From Tetrahymena thermophila SB210 (taxonomy: Eukaryota; Ciliophora; Oligohymenophorea; Hymenostomatida; Tetrahymenidae): a DNA stretch of 64,000 nt. Below, one piece after another: positions 50,001-62,515 of this stretch. Location: contig NW_002476554.1 in assembly GCF_000189635.1 (NCBI RefSeq), forward strand, positions 468,314 to 532,313, in the 5' to 3' direction. The notes below the pieces were generated by a model. That model saw only the letters and a program-made list of their open reading frames with translations, searched no databases and was not told the origin of the DNA. Position numbers and translations under genes: made by a program. Numbering within the stretch: the first letter of the stretch is position 1; each line of letters begins with the position of its first letter.

Positions 50001-51880
50001 ATCAAAATGAGGAATAGCTTTTCGTATTTCGTTTATGGAGATATGCTTGTATTTAAAGTCGAAATAGCTGTGAATGCATAATAAAGAGAATCTAAATATT
50101 TAACATCCAATGAGTCATTCTTCACTTATGTTTGTTATATCCAAGATTATTTTAGATCATCTCCTTAATGCATGCCTATGTAATACCATAAGCAAGCAAA
50201 TACATGTGCAAAGAAAGTAATGAAGAATACGATAACTAGGATGTTTATTAATGCGTGTGTTTTATCTTTGAGCAGGAAAGATTCTCTGATTTTACCAATC
50301 ACGTGCAATCCAAAATAAAATCTAAAGTAAAAGAATATGAGAGTGAAATTGTTTGGAAAGATAGGGTCTGAATCAAAAATAAAAAGTGCTATTATGCTGA
50401 TAGAATCACAGATAAACCGCTCTCTCATGTAGTTTTGAAAAATTTACAATCGATCGTTTATAATTTATCCTCGAATGAAACAACCTGTGTTAAGATATTT
50501 CAATATATCAAATATAAAAACATAAGGAGCAACATGCTTGATGATTATTTTAAGAGAATCACCTGTTGGAGTGTCAACTATTTCATCTTAGAAACATATG
50601 TAGAAAGGAATGCAAATTCCAATAAATAGAGTAAAAATCAAAATTAAAAACTCAAAAAATTATAAGAATGTATTCAAAGGAGAAAATGGGGTCAGTTTTT
50701 AATCAAAATCATTAATTTTTTGCTCTAGTATTTTTAATGTGTTCAGTACAAAATTTTTTATTCCTCTAATTTTTTTTAGGAGTATTAAAATTCTTTTTTT
50801 GTTCCTTCTCGAGCAGCAACCTTAGCTGTCATAAAGCCATCCCTAATACCTTTTTTCTTTGTTTTCTCTTACTTTATCATAGTGTGAACTTTTATCATTA
50901 ATTAGATTCAATTGTAATTTCGTTAAATACGCTGGTTTAGATAAAATCAAGATTTTTTTGAAGTTTTGTATAGATTTTGATATAAAATATGACATAACCA
51001 TCCATTTTTCTTTCCAGCGCTTTTGCCTTTATTTATATTGAGTATAAGCGATAGTGGCAGTTTTATAAGTTCCTTAATTCACAGATTCCTTTCTTCTATT
51101 TGTAGCTGTAAGAATCCCAAATTGTTGTTATTGTTGTTGCTAATATTGTTACTGTTGCAGATTAATTGAATTCTAGAGTTATTGCTATTAACCTCCAGGC
51201 AAGACATTATTATTTAGTAAGCTAGAAACAGGAGCTTTCTCTGATAAACTGATATTGTCAGGAGCAATTGGACTTTATTCCATATCTAATTTTCCCTAAT
51301 TCATATGAGCTAAATCCTCATTAAATGTGAATAATTTCATTCTTTAATCTTGTCCTTCTCTAGCTCCTTCATATTGCTTTTTTAATATTCCTTGCAGAGC
51401 AATACTGCTGCTTGTGTTACTAATATAGCTGCCCGTATAGGACTTGACCTTTATTGTGCTCAGATTGTTCTGTTATAAATTTAAGCTGAGACTATCTCTA
51501 TGCATTTAGGAATAATTATTGCTGCCCACATAGTTATTGTTTTAAGGATTTGTCAATCGAATATTATCATCTAATTCAGGAGTTGAAAATGGATTACTCA
51601 TGCTATTAACGACTTCATAGCTGCTTCCAAATCGCTTATTTCCAACTTAGAGCTGGCTTCCATAATTTGCAGGCGAGTTACCTGCATAATTATTGTTAGG
51701 TTAGCTGTAAGCCTGTTAGCTTAATACAGGCAAGCTTTATTAATTTTCTTTCACCTCCTTTAATATTAAATTTTGTAAGGATGGAATATGATTTACAATC
51801 TTTACAGGGCTATCTTCACGAAGAGTATTTTAGTTTACACTGCTATTCAAACTATATGGATGCAAAACTATGTTATTCAT
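47012..51880 (-). CDS. Cyclic-nucleotide-binding voltage-gated-type cation channel without GYG filter
   Basis: Six exons: 51880-49887, 49610-49044, 48903-48500, 48215-47639, 47583-47513, 47436-47012; 1345 codons plus TGA, phases consistent. A 390-residue polar N-terminus precedes a six-helix channel core: S1 at about 405 (FFEFLILIFTLFIGICIPF), S4-S5 region RFYFGLHVIGKIRES, S5 about 555 (VFFITFFAHVFACLWYYIG), pore helix YYAFTAISTLNT and S6 (LFLILITFCTYGILGLILY). After the C-linker (about 665-730) comes a cyclic-nucleotide-binding domain (KIYIVKKGLIEFFV, ENDYFGSYEFFSD), then a CCHC zinc knuckle (CYSCGERDHQTLNC, about 870). The polar tail is long. Family members are plasma or ciliary membrane K+ or cation channels. 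The usual T-V-G-Y-G-D filter is absent: TLNT is followed directly by SISPQT (about residue 608), so ion selectivity is unknown. Confidence 0.9.
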
Positions 51881-54458
51881 GACTATTTGTCTATTAAATT
51901 GCTACTTAACAATAGTTAGTCAACGAACAACTAAATATTTTAAAAACTAATATTTTTAGTAAAATCTATCTATCTATCTATCTTTTGCTAGTTTCAAGCA
52001 ATTTTTTATAAAATATTGAAAAAATAGTATAGAATGCTATCTCATCATTTGGATCAATGAATTAATTATATATTTTGGATCGAGAGTTTGCAAGCAATCA
52101 ATCTATCTATCGATCGATAATCAACAGTAACTTACTACATATTTTTAATATTTAATATTTTACATAATTTAATCAAATAAATGAATGAACAAAACAATAT
52201 TTATAAATCATTAAATTAAAATAAATCCATTTGTTTTGATTTATTTTTATTTGTTTATTTATTTATACATAAACTTTGACAAATTGAATGAATAAATTAG
52301 TTAAAATAATATTTATTTTCATAAATTCTTATACCAACTTTTAATAATTATTAATACTTCAAGTAGTATTAAATATTCAATAAATATCCTAAATAATTAT
52401 TTACATTAACATTTCTAATAACAATTTTAATATATTGACTTCCAAATACTTGAAAATAAAAAAATAAATGCTTTTATTTTATTTCACTATTTTTAATTCA
52501 ATAAATTCTTCTTGGCTCTTACCAAATTAGAAAATCTAAATTATTATAAGCATACAAACTAACATAAAACAAACCATGAAATGAAAATTCAAAATATATA
52601 TATATATATTTACTGCTTCTTAAAGTTTTTATTAATATGTTCTAATATTTATCTTTTATTAGTATTTGAATAGTGAAACTTAAATAATAAAATGTATATA
52701 GCTTTAAAATTAAGCTCAATACTTTGTTAAGTTAATTTCATTTTAATTGATTAAAATCATTTAAATTATTTAAGTTATATTAATTTTGCATTTTGCATAT
52801 TTATATCATTTTTTTAAATTAAGATAAATATATTTTTTATTTTTTTTCTTTAGCTGATTTTAAAATAATTTATTTTATTATTTTTTATTAGTTTTTATAA
52901 AATTTTAAAAATCAAAATATTCATCTAATTAAATTATATAAAATAATTATATTAAAATGAAGCATGGAAATTTTATACCTTATTTAATCAAATTTAATTT
53001 CAGATGTTAATAATTAAAATTCTAAATATTTATAATGAGTTAGATTTTTTAAAACCCGGTCTTAATTTATTGGCTTTTTCTTATCTGATTTTAGGGAATT
53101 TACAGTGCTTTTTTTTGATTTATTTTTTAATAGATTTAATTTTAGTGACTTTTATCAATTAAAAAATTAATTATATTTTTATATAAATATAAAGTAGAGT
53201 ATCATAATTTAAGATGATATTATAAAATAGAATTTGTGACTTTCATTTTTTTTATACTTTTTAAACATGATTTCAAAATTTATAATTAATTTTTTGGCTT
53301 AAAATCATTATTTAAAACAAAAAGATAATTTAATTATTAATTAGCTTTTTACTTCTTATAAAAGAATCAAATTTAGAAACAGAATCAAAAGTTAGTAAAT
53401 AATCGTTTAATTATTTAAATTTTTTGGTAAGTATCAAAGAATAATCAATCAGTTTTAAACAACATTACAAAAGTTAATTACAAAATTAATTTTTTTGATG
53501 AATATCAAAAAAAAGTACAAAAAGAAACAAAATAATTTGTTTGCTTTTTATTTACTTATTTTTAAATATATTTGGGTTGATTAATTCAACATAAGATTTT
53601 TCTTCAAAACCTAAAGATTAAGAAAAGCAGTTCAAAGATAATTAACTTATTAATCTTAAAAAAAAAATAATGATTTAAGAAAAATTAATTTAAGGTTACT
53701 AAAGAACAATTAATTGTTTATATAGTTTAGAAATATAAGTTAAATAGAACTTAGAACGCCCATTAAAATAGTATTATATTTCATATTTTAATATGTTTCT
53801 TTACTTTTAAATTATTTTTAAAGTATAACTTTAAATGAGGTAAATAAATTAGTTAGCTTAAATTTCTTTTCAATTTTTAATAATATCAAAACTATTAGTT
53901 AGTTAATATTGTTATAAATATTTTTATAATTTTTTTGTGTGAAAAATATATTTATTGCAGGAATAGAAATCAGTATATTATAAAATACAAAAACTTAATT
54001 AATTATTCCTAAAATTTGAAAAATAAGTATTGATTATATATATATTTATATCTATTTTTTTATAATAAACTCTTCTGATAATACTTTTTATTTTATGTAA
54101 TTTAAAACTTCATTTATTCCTAGCTATTGCTTTTTTTCAGGATTTATATTTTGATAAATATATAATGTATAAATTATAAAATATGTTTAAAATTAATATA
54201 TAGTTATAAGTAATTGATTTAAGGTATATTAAATATATAATTTTAATTTAATAATTTTTTGTAGGATTTAAAGCTTTTAGTGAGAAACACTTTTGCTTAG
54301 TTGTTTAAAATGTGGTTTTTTTGATTTATTTATTATTTGTTTATCATTTAATTAATTGATTAAGCATTAATAAACTATTTATATTCTCTAGATGTATTTA
54401 AATAATCTTTCATAGAACAATTTTATTTGACTCCCTCTCTGATTGATCAATAAATCAA
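51881..54458. other. AT-rich intergenic region
   Basis: Upstream of the channel gene (minus strand). Contains short tetranucleotide runs such as CTATCTATCTATC at 51966-51980 and at 52102-52112, and long A/T stretches. No gene seen. Confidence 0.5.
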
Positions 54459-54983
54459 TCATCTTTTCTTTTTATAGATTTTAATTTTCTTAATCAGAGC
54501 ATTGTCTTCCAAGCATTTTAAAAAAAAAACTATACAAATTAAGTGATTCTTTTTGTGTTTAATATTTGTATTTAAGATCCAATCTATTATGTAGTAATTT
54601 AAAAAGTATTAGAAAAGACTTGAGTACCTTTTGCTTTTCATAATTGAAACTAAGAAAGATTAATTGAGCTACTTTATTTTGCAAAAAGTGTTGAATTCCT
54701 TTCTCACCTTAGATATGTCAATTTTGTTAATATTTTCACTTATTGACTCGATTACTATTTAATCTCCGCTGCTATTTATAAATAGTTCGAATTGATTTAA
54801 AATATTCTTTATCTCATTAGATTTAGATATTTTAGCATACATTTCTAAGATTTAGTTTCCATCCATGCTATTTAGCTCATCTTGATACTAAGATAAATCA
54901 ACCTTAGTATTGCTCTAACTACTAGAAATTGAGCAATTTAGATTTTCTAAGCTGCTTGCTTCTATTTTTGATGTTATTTTCAT
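54459..54983 (-). CDS. Small hypothetical protein, paralogue A of a local pair
   Basis: A single-exon ORF of 174 codons from ATG at 54983 to TGA, with in-frame TAA/TAG as Gln. The N-terminal 40 residues are variable. A conserved C-terminal region contains VRKEFNTF, then LNQSFLVSIMKSKRYSS, YFLNYYIIDWIL and HLICIVFFLKCLEDNALIKK. The same blocks occur in the gene at 61369-61899, giving two-copy conservation that proves the frame is coding. A run of ten T bases encoding Val-Phe-Phe-Leu is in frame. It has no signal peptide and no recognised domain; the Y-x-x-D-W segment is vaguely cyclin-like but not enough to assign. Cytosolic or nuclear location is a guess. Confidence 0.75.
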
Positions 54984-57900
54984 TAAAATAGGGAAACACA
55001 AAAACTCAAATATTCGATTAAAAATATTGATTTTTTACCTTTTTTTTATAATTCTAGTTATTATTACTTTATTATAAATTATGAGTAATTTTAATTTTTC
55101 AGTCAATATTAATTATTATTTCCCTACTTAGTCCCAACTCTTAAATGAATGAATAAGTAACAAATAATTGCTATTTTACAATAAAAACACAGAGATAACA
55201 AAGAAATTTTCTAAATTCATTCAATAAATTGACATAATAGTTCCTGGTTAAACATTTATAGCTTTTGAATTGGGTTTAAATAAGTTAAGATTTGTAAATT
55301 AAATGCATATTCAATTTCTTAAATTGTAAGGAGAGAGGGAAGGAGAAAAATGTAAAAGCAATTATTTCATTTCCTAAAAATCTTCTCTATTTCTAAAAAG
55401 TATTGCGTACTATTAATTTTAAGAAATATCATCAATTTTATGGGAATAATCATAAAATCAAATTAATATAAATGAAAATAAATGATTAAATTGATAAAAA
55501 TAACTATTGAATACATTATTTTTTTCAATTAATGTCAAAAGACACTTATAAATATGGATTTTAATTAAAGTGAGAAATAAATTTATTGTTAAGTATATGT
55601 ACATTAAAATACATTTTATGTAATTCTTTGCTTATATTAAGTAAATCGACCTGAATTTTGAATAAATGTTAAAATCTAGTCTAGCAAATTTAATTAAAAT
55701 TCTTTCTACTAAAATATACTTATTAAAAATGAAATATATAATATGTCAAGCAAGTAATTACAATCATTGTCAAATTTTTTAATTAAAAAAATTAATAAAC
55801 AAATAAAGTTGTGAACAAATTAAATTCCTTACTCTTTCACAAAACCTTAAAAAACTTAATTTATTTAATGAGTTTTTGATGATAATTAAATAAATTATCC
55901 TTAAATGCTTTCTAGTGGCATTTTTTTCAACATTTTTGAATAGCTTTGTTTTAAAATTATAAATGAGAGTTATCATAATATTTCAAACTATGTACATTTT
56001 ATATAAAAATTAATTATTTTTATTCTAATTTATTTTTTAAATCATAAATTATTTTATTACTTAGATAAATAAATAAATAATTAAAATAAATACGCTTACT
56101 TTTATTGTCTGTCTATTACTATTTGGCCTATGAGGTTAAAATTAAAAAATATTTCTACTTCTAATTTTATTCTTTTAGTGAAGCACGCTCAACTCTAATT
56201 ATATAAATCAATAATTTTCTTCAAATTAAAATATGTTTTATTCAAAAATTTATCAATTTATTTAAGTAAATACTTTTAAATAAAATCTAGAGCAATAAAA
56301 TCACTTTTTTTCTAAAAATCTTTTCGATTCCTATCATCTCATTAGCTTATTAAATGAATAAATAAATAAATATACATATATACATTTGTGGTGAATACAA
56401 TATTGTCTTCTAGTAATTTTAATTAATTCATTTTAATAACAAACATATAAATATTAGTTTATTTTTAGACATTAATCTATTATTTGACTTATTATAAATT
56501 TTAATAGAATAGATTATTATTTATTTGATTAGCTTTATTTATAAAAAAATAAATACTTACTTACTTACTTATTTTTACATTTAAGCACTACATACAAATA
56601 ATCTGATTTAAATATTTATTTATCTTCCACATTAATTAACTGTTTATTAAAAGATGAGATTCAATATATATTTTTCTCTTATTATTAGATGGTTTAATCA
56701 TAATTTAAGATTTATCAAATACACACTCATTAACATGTATCTTTTTTAAATGATCTTTGTTATTTATAAAATTCATAAAAACCACAAAATATGTATTAGC
56801 TTCTACATTTCTTATCAAATCATTGAATAAAAAACCTTTATTTAGGTGAAGATGTAGCAGATAAATAGAAAATAAGCTTATAAAACATACAATCACTTTT
56901 ATGATACAATAAGTTTCCAAAAAAATACAAAATTAAATGGAATTTTCTTTTAATTTAATTATTATAAATTTTTTGATTAATGAATAATTTGTTGAATTTA
57001 TTTTTTAAAAAAAAGAAAATATTATAATTAATTATTGTTGAATTTCATAAAAAAACGAATAAAAATGTATTCAAAATTTGTGAAATGCAACACTCTAAAT
57101 AACATTTTTGAAGCCAAAAAATTTACAAGTAGAACCTTGATTTTTAATAAAAATGCTCAATAGTAAGGGTTTTGAATTTATTAAATACTTTAAATCCTAA
57201 TTAATTAAGGTAAAATACTATACTTCTTTTCTCCAAACATCTTTACATTATTCATTTATATCAACAAAATTAAACAAAAAATTTGTTTATCTTATTTGAA
57301 TTTCCAAGAAATAGATTTTTAATCTAACATTTATTCTTAAATTTAAAATGTTTATTATTATTATTATTATTGCTAGAAATTTATATGTTTCAAATAAAAA
57401 GTTTAAATTTATTTAAAAAATAAACCTATAATTTGAATAAGAATATTTATACAACTATTTTAAATAAAACATAAATAATTTAAAGCTAACCTTGCTAACT
57501 ATATTCTAATAAGTTCTACCAGAAAAATGGCACTGCAATAAGAAATAAAATGACCAGAAACCTCTTTTATATTATTTATAAACAACTAAATATTGACCTG
57601 TAACAAATATTTTTACTTGCCATTTAATTAAAATTATTTATTTTCATTTTTTATCTTTATGTGAGCAAAAAAAGCATAAATTATATGAAAGTTTATGAAA
57701 AGGATATTTAAAAATTGTATCTAAGCTTTTTTTATTCAAAATTAGATTATCCAAATTAAAAAGAAAACTAAAAAACAGTAATATATATTTTAACTAAAAA
57801 TAAATAACAAAATATATTTCAAAAGAATTTTGATTAAAAAAGAAATGATAATTTGAAATCACATAAGATAGCTATTTGGAGATTTTTTGATTGTATGCAA

Positions 57901-60570
57901 TTTAGAACAATATAGCTAGATTTTTGATATAATCCGCTAAAACACACAATGATCATATTAAATTATATAATAGCCAAAGTAAAAGTCAGCTGTTTTAATT
58001 TGAAATTTTGATAATTTCTTATCAATTAACAATATTGTAAATTAACTAAAACTAATTAAATTAAGTATAACATAAAGAAATAAAGAAAAAATAGAGAACA
58101 TTATTAGAATAAAATTGAATTGTAAGACTTACAATTTATTACTTAATTAACGGTGTTAATTGCTTGAATCAAACAGAAATTAATAATTAACGCGAAATAC
58201 TGATAAATTTTATTGTTATATAAAGTTTTGTAAATAAATGAATCATTTAGCATGAATTGATAAAAATCAAGTTTGTTTCTATTGATTATAAATAAAATTA
58301 ATGTAATTTTTTAAAATTCAATATCAATATTTTTTAAAGGCAATAAATAAAAAATCAATAAAATACTATTAAAACATGTATATTAATAGATAAACACTTT
58401 CTTGGCTATTTGAAAAATTTAAATAATTTTTTTAATTGATTATAATTAATTCAATATGACATTTTTTATAAGATATTTTATTAAAATATTAATAAAATAG
58501 CTAATTTGTTATCAACGAGTTGCTTAGTGAAGTATTTTTTGGACGAACTTACACAATAATGAAATAAGTTATATATTTAAAAAAAATAAATCAGTTATTT
58601 GATATATAGATAATTAGTTAATTAACTAAATTTCAAACAAATAATTTTAAGTAAATAACGGAATTGGTATATAATTTGGCTTTTTAACAAAGTTAGTCAA
58701 GTACATATATAATTATTTTGAAATTGGTTTGGCAATTAACAATAAACAATGTGCTTTCTTATTTAATCATTTAATTATTCTTCTTTGGATTTCAAAGAGT
58801 TACAATATTTTTTTTACAATTAAACATGCATATTTATTTAAATATTTATTTGATAGATTTAGATACCCCATCATTTTTAAATAATTTGAATGGCTTGAAA
58901 GATTAAATGTTTTGAAAACAATTAAAAACTTTTAGGAATATGATAGGGTGAGTATTTTTATTTAAATTTACAGCATTATTTTTTCCATAAATTGATTTGT
59001 GGTAGTAAATAAAAAATTGCTTAATTTCAGCTATTTGTGTAAATAAATGATAGTCGAAATATACAATTCAAAAATAATTCTTTCTAGCTTTAGTTATTTT
59101 TTAATGATTTAGATACAGTACTTATCAATGTAAGTTTTGGTTTGCATTTTAATATGTTAGGAAAAGAGAGTATTGTAAAATAATACAAATAAATACCTAC
59201 CTGAGATTAAAGAGTAATAATGAAATTCAAAGAAGAAATTTGTTGATAAGAAAGAATTAATTGATAAATGAATATTTTGAATTTTATTTTAATAAATGGA
59301 ACTTTATTGATAAAATTGCTTTTTCTTAATTAATTTGGGTATTTTTACTATTTTCAATTTATTTAAATATTTTAATAATTTTTTAAATGAAAAGAAAGAA
59401 TAAAATAGTTAGCTATCATGAAAAATTTTGGTGGTTGATTCTATTATACAAAAAAAATAATTAAAATGGGAAATGAAATGATTTGATTAAGAATTAATCA
59501 TTGAATTGAATTTAATGCTAAAGTTACAGAAACCAAATAGTATTGAGAAAATATAAAGACAAAATTAATCAGAATTGATTGATGAGATAAGGATTAATTA
59601 TGAATATATCAAATAATATTTAGTGTAATAAATTTTTTTGAATGAAAAACTGAGTAATGTTTGTAAGGTTTTAAAATCAAAAGAAAAAGATGTAAATAAA
59701 AAAATAAAATTTGGATTTATAAAATTGAAAAATATATTATTAGTAAGATTATTCATTTCCTACCCGTTGAATTAAGGAAAGCTGAATATTAGACGAAGTT
59801 ATTTTTATATCATTTTTATTCATATTAATATTGTTAGATTGGTCTCTTCAATTATGGATGATAGTGCATTACTTTTGTCTTTGAGAATACTCAAAAAATT
59901 TAATATTTTATAAAGTATTTTTTAGATGTTCTCATGAAGAACAATCAGTTCTTTTAAAACAAACGTTTATAGAAACAAATAATTTATTTTTAAAATTGAG
60001 CTCAATAATTTCATATTTAAAAAATATTTGATTTTTATTTTATCCCCCATTATAAGAAAAAAGATCAATCAATCCACTACTTTGCATAAAATTTGAAATG
60101 AAATTTGTCATCAAGCAACGATTCAGAAGTTGAATAAGTAATTATACGAATTTTAAAAAGGAAATCATATACAATTAAAATTTAAGTATGTAAATATTTC
60201 CTAAATATTCTGAGGATTCAGATATGATAAATGGTAAAATGTAAATTCCAAATACATTTTAAGCTATCTTTTAGCAGTATGAAAATCATGTAAAAAATAT
60301 AAAAGACTGAAATAGATAAATGAGTTGAGTGTAAATTGACTATATTATAAGCAAAATTTATAAAAAATATGTATGAATCAAATTGAAAAGCATAGAGTGA
60401 TAAAGAAATTAATTAATGCATTTATATGCAAATAAGAAATATCTTTCTATCGAATTAATTTCTTAAGATTTTAATATTGAATTAATAAAAATACATATTT
60501 TTTTTCTACTTCTATTTTTGATTATATTACATTAATCAACCAACTAATAATAAATAAATTGCTTATTTTA
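54984..60570. other. Long gene-free AT-rich region
   Basis: About 5.6 kb without a convincing gene on either strand; the TGA-free stretches are what chance gives at this base composition. It contains a (TTA)n microsatellite at about 57353-57371 and a TATATA tract near 54035. A slightly less AT-rich patch at about 59760-59900 was examined and left unassigned. Confidence 0.5.
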
Positions 60571-60679
60571 GGCTGCTTATTTATTGAAATTTAGCTTTAT
60601 CACAATAGAATTTTAAAAATAATAGTCTTAAAATAAAATCATCTCTGATCCTTAAGATGTTTTTTTGAAAGTCTACTTT

Positions 60680-61015
60680 ATGGAAGACGTTGTTGAACCA
60701 GTACTTTTAACTTTAAGAGAAGATTTTCACAATTTTTAAAGTGAATCATTATAATTTAGCAATGTAGAAAATGAATTATAATTATTGAAAGATGCGGAAG
60801 AATGTAGAAAAATTTATAAAAAAACTGAGACAGGATGTTTAAAAATAAAAATTAAATATCCTAAAAGGACAAAAAGAGCTATAATGTTATCAATAATATA
60901 TTTTAGATTGACTCAATTAAAAGTTTTAGTAATAAGGAGGATAAGATATAGATAGACAGGCAGATAGACAAATAGAAGGAATTATATCATTATAAATTAT
61001 AATTTATTTAGTTGA
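60680..61015 (+). CDS. Possible small protein or last exon (unknown)
   Basis: The frame is open from about 60571, where an AG acceptor-like site occurs, to TGA at 61013-61015; the first ATG is at 60680, giving 111 codons. The first half looks protein-like (MEDVVEPVLLTLREDFHNFQ, ENELQLLKDAEECRKIYKK), while the end becomes Arg/Ile-rich and low in complexity across an AGATAGACAGGCAGATAGACA repeat. It may be the terminal exon of a gene whose upstream exons I could not find, or a decaying fragment. It converges on the paralogue B gene. No family recognised. Confidence 0.4.
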
Positions 61016-61368
61016 ATTAATTGAATAAAATATACATAAATTTATTTTATTAGATCATTTTTAATAATTAATTTTGCATAGAAGTTTTAATATAGATTGA
61101 ATATATGTTTTTTGTTTGTTTGGTTGTTTGTTTGTTTGTTTAAAAGTTTATTTGTTGACTCTATGGAAAACTGTGTTTTTGGTTGCATCTTTATTAAAAA
61201 TTGTATGTGTTGTTTATTATTTCAAGACTATAACATCAACTTATTGATTTATTTATTATTATTTTTTGATTGCATAAATTTAGGATTACTATTCGTTTTC
61301 TTGTTTGTTTATAATTATATTGAATGGGAAGATAATTTAAAAGGCACTTTTAATTGTTTTTGTCTTAA

Positions 61369-61899
61369 TCAATTTCTCTTCTTATATTTAATTATTTTCT
61401 CTATTAAGGCTGTATCTTCAAAACACTTCTATAGAAATACTATGCATAAAAGGTGGTGTTTTACATTTTTTATATTTCCGTTGAGGATCCAGTCCATTGT
61501 GTAGTACTTTAGGAAATATTCGAAGTGGATTGAGAATCTTTTACTTTTAAGGACGGAAACCAAAAAGGATTAATTGAGTTTCTTCTTCTTGGAAAAGTTA
61601 TGAAACTCCTTTCTGACTTGAGCAATAGTCCTTTCGCCTTGTTATTCAGAGATAGATTCAATCACAATTTAATCACCACTGCTCTAGATGAAGTCTTAGA
61701 ATTAGTAAAGGATATTTTTGATGGCATTAGACTTGTTGCATTTAGAGTACTCAAGGACTATTTGGTCTTGATTCATATTGCTAAACTCGCTCATGCATTA
61801 GGAAATGTCCATAGCAGATTCTGGTTCCCTCATTGACAAAGAACTAGAGAAAGTTTCTTCTTCGCAGCTCTCGATATATGCAGATTCAATCATGTTCAT
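61369..61899 (-). CDS. Small hypothetical protein, paralogue B of a local pair
   Basis: A single-exon ORF of 176 codons, ATG at 61899 to TGA. It has clearly higher GC than its surroundings. It aligns along its C-terminal two thirds with the gene at 54459-54983: GDQIVIESISE, VRKEFHNFSKKKKLNQSFLV, YFLKYYTMDWILNGNIK, CIVFLQKCFEDTALIEKI. The N-terminus (MNMIESAYIESCEEETFSSS) is acidic and unrelated to paralogue A. It has no membrane segment or signal peptide. A second start two codons downstream is possible. It probably arose by duplication within this region; function unknown. Confidence 0.8.
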
Positions 61900-62179
61900 C
61901 TCAGTAAAGTTGAATTTGTTTATTAAATTTTTTATTTAGATTATAAACTGTGTTGTTAAGTAGTTTATTTAATTTTTTTAGTTATGGAGAATTCTTAGTT
62001 ATTTTTTTATTTGATTGATATTTAATTATAAATTTTAACAAGATCTAGATTATTTAAATTGTTTCTAAGCATACAAGAGCAAGACTACTGGCTTATAATA
62101 AAGTTCTCCTTGAATTTAAATGAGCATTTTTTAATTAGTGTTGTACTGAAAGAATCTGGTTTCAAAGATTATTAAGAAG
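61900..62179. other. Short intergenic spacer
   Basis: Divergent spacer between paralogue B (minus) and the ORF at 62180 (plus). AT-rich, likely the promoter region of paralogue B; no motif recognised. Confidence 0.4.
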
Positions 62180-62515
62180 ATGTAAAGACTAAAAAACTAA
62201 AGTAAAATGCATTAACCTAATAATCTGATTAATTATTATTAAATATAAATAAATAGCTAACCAATTTTTGACCAGCTGAATAAAGTAATAAATAAATTTG
62301 CTTTATAAAAAATTAATAACAGCAGCAACAAATTATATTTGCCTATAGAAGAAGCTTTCATTTGTTTTAAAATGAAATAACATCTAAAAAATTAAAACCA
62401 TACAGTAGAAACTATTGTATTAGATGACTAAAAATATATGTAAACTCAAGCTATTACAAGCTATTTTTCAAAGAGTTAAGTAATTAGAATCAGTTGCGAT
62501 TAATAAATAAGATGA
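62180..62515 (+). CDS. Possible small hypothetical protein
   Basis: An ORF of 111 codons (ATG at 62180, alternative ATG at 62207) ending in TGA, with many in-frame TAA/TAG. The middle looks protein-like (KLYLPIEEAFICFKMKQHLK, ETIVLDDQKYMQTQAITSYF) and GC rises locally. It follows paralogue B head to head. It resembles no family I know. Because TGA-free runs of this length occur by chance in such DNA, confidence is limited. Confidence 0.4.

Noticed and set aside
61097..61836. Two plus-strand ORFs (135 and 78 codons), the first with a Phe/Leu/Cys-rich start
   Set aside because: They are mostly the complement of the paralogue B gene, whose frame is proven by its similarity to the gene at 54459-54983.
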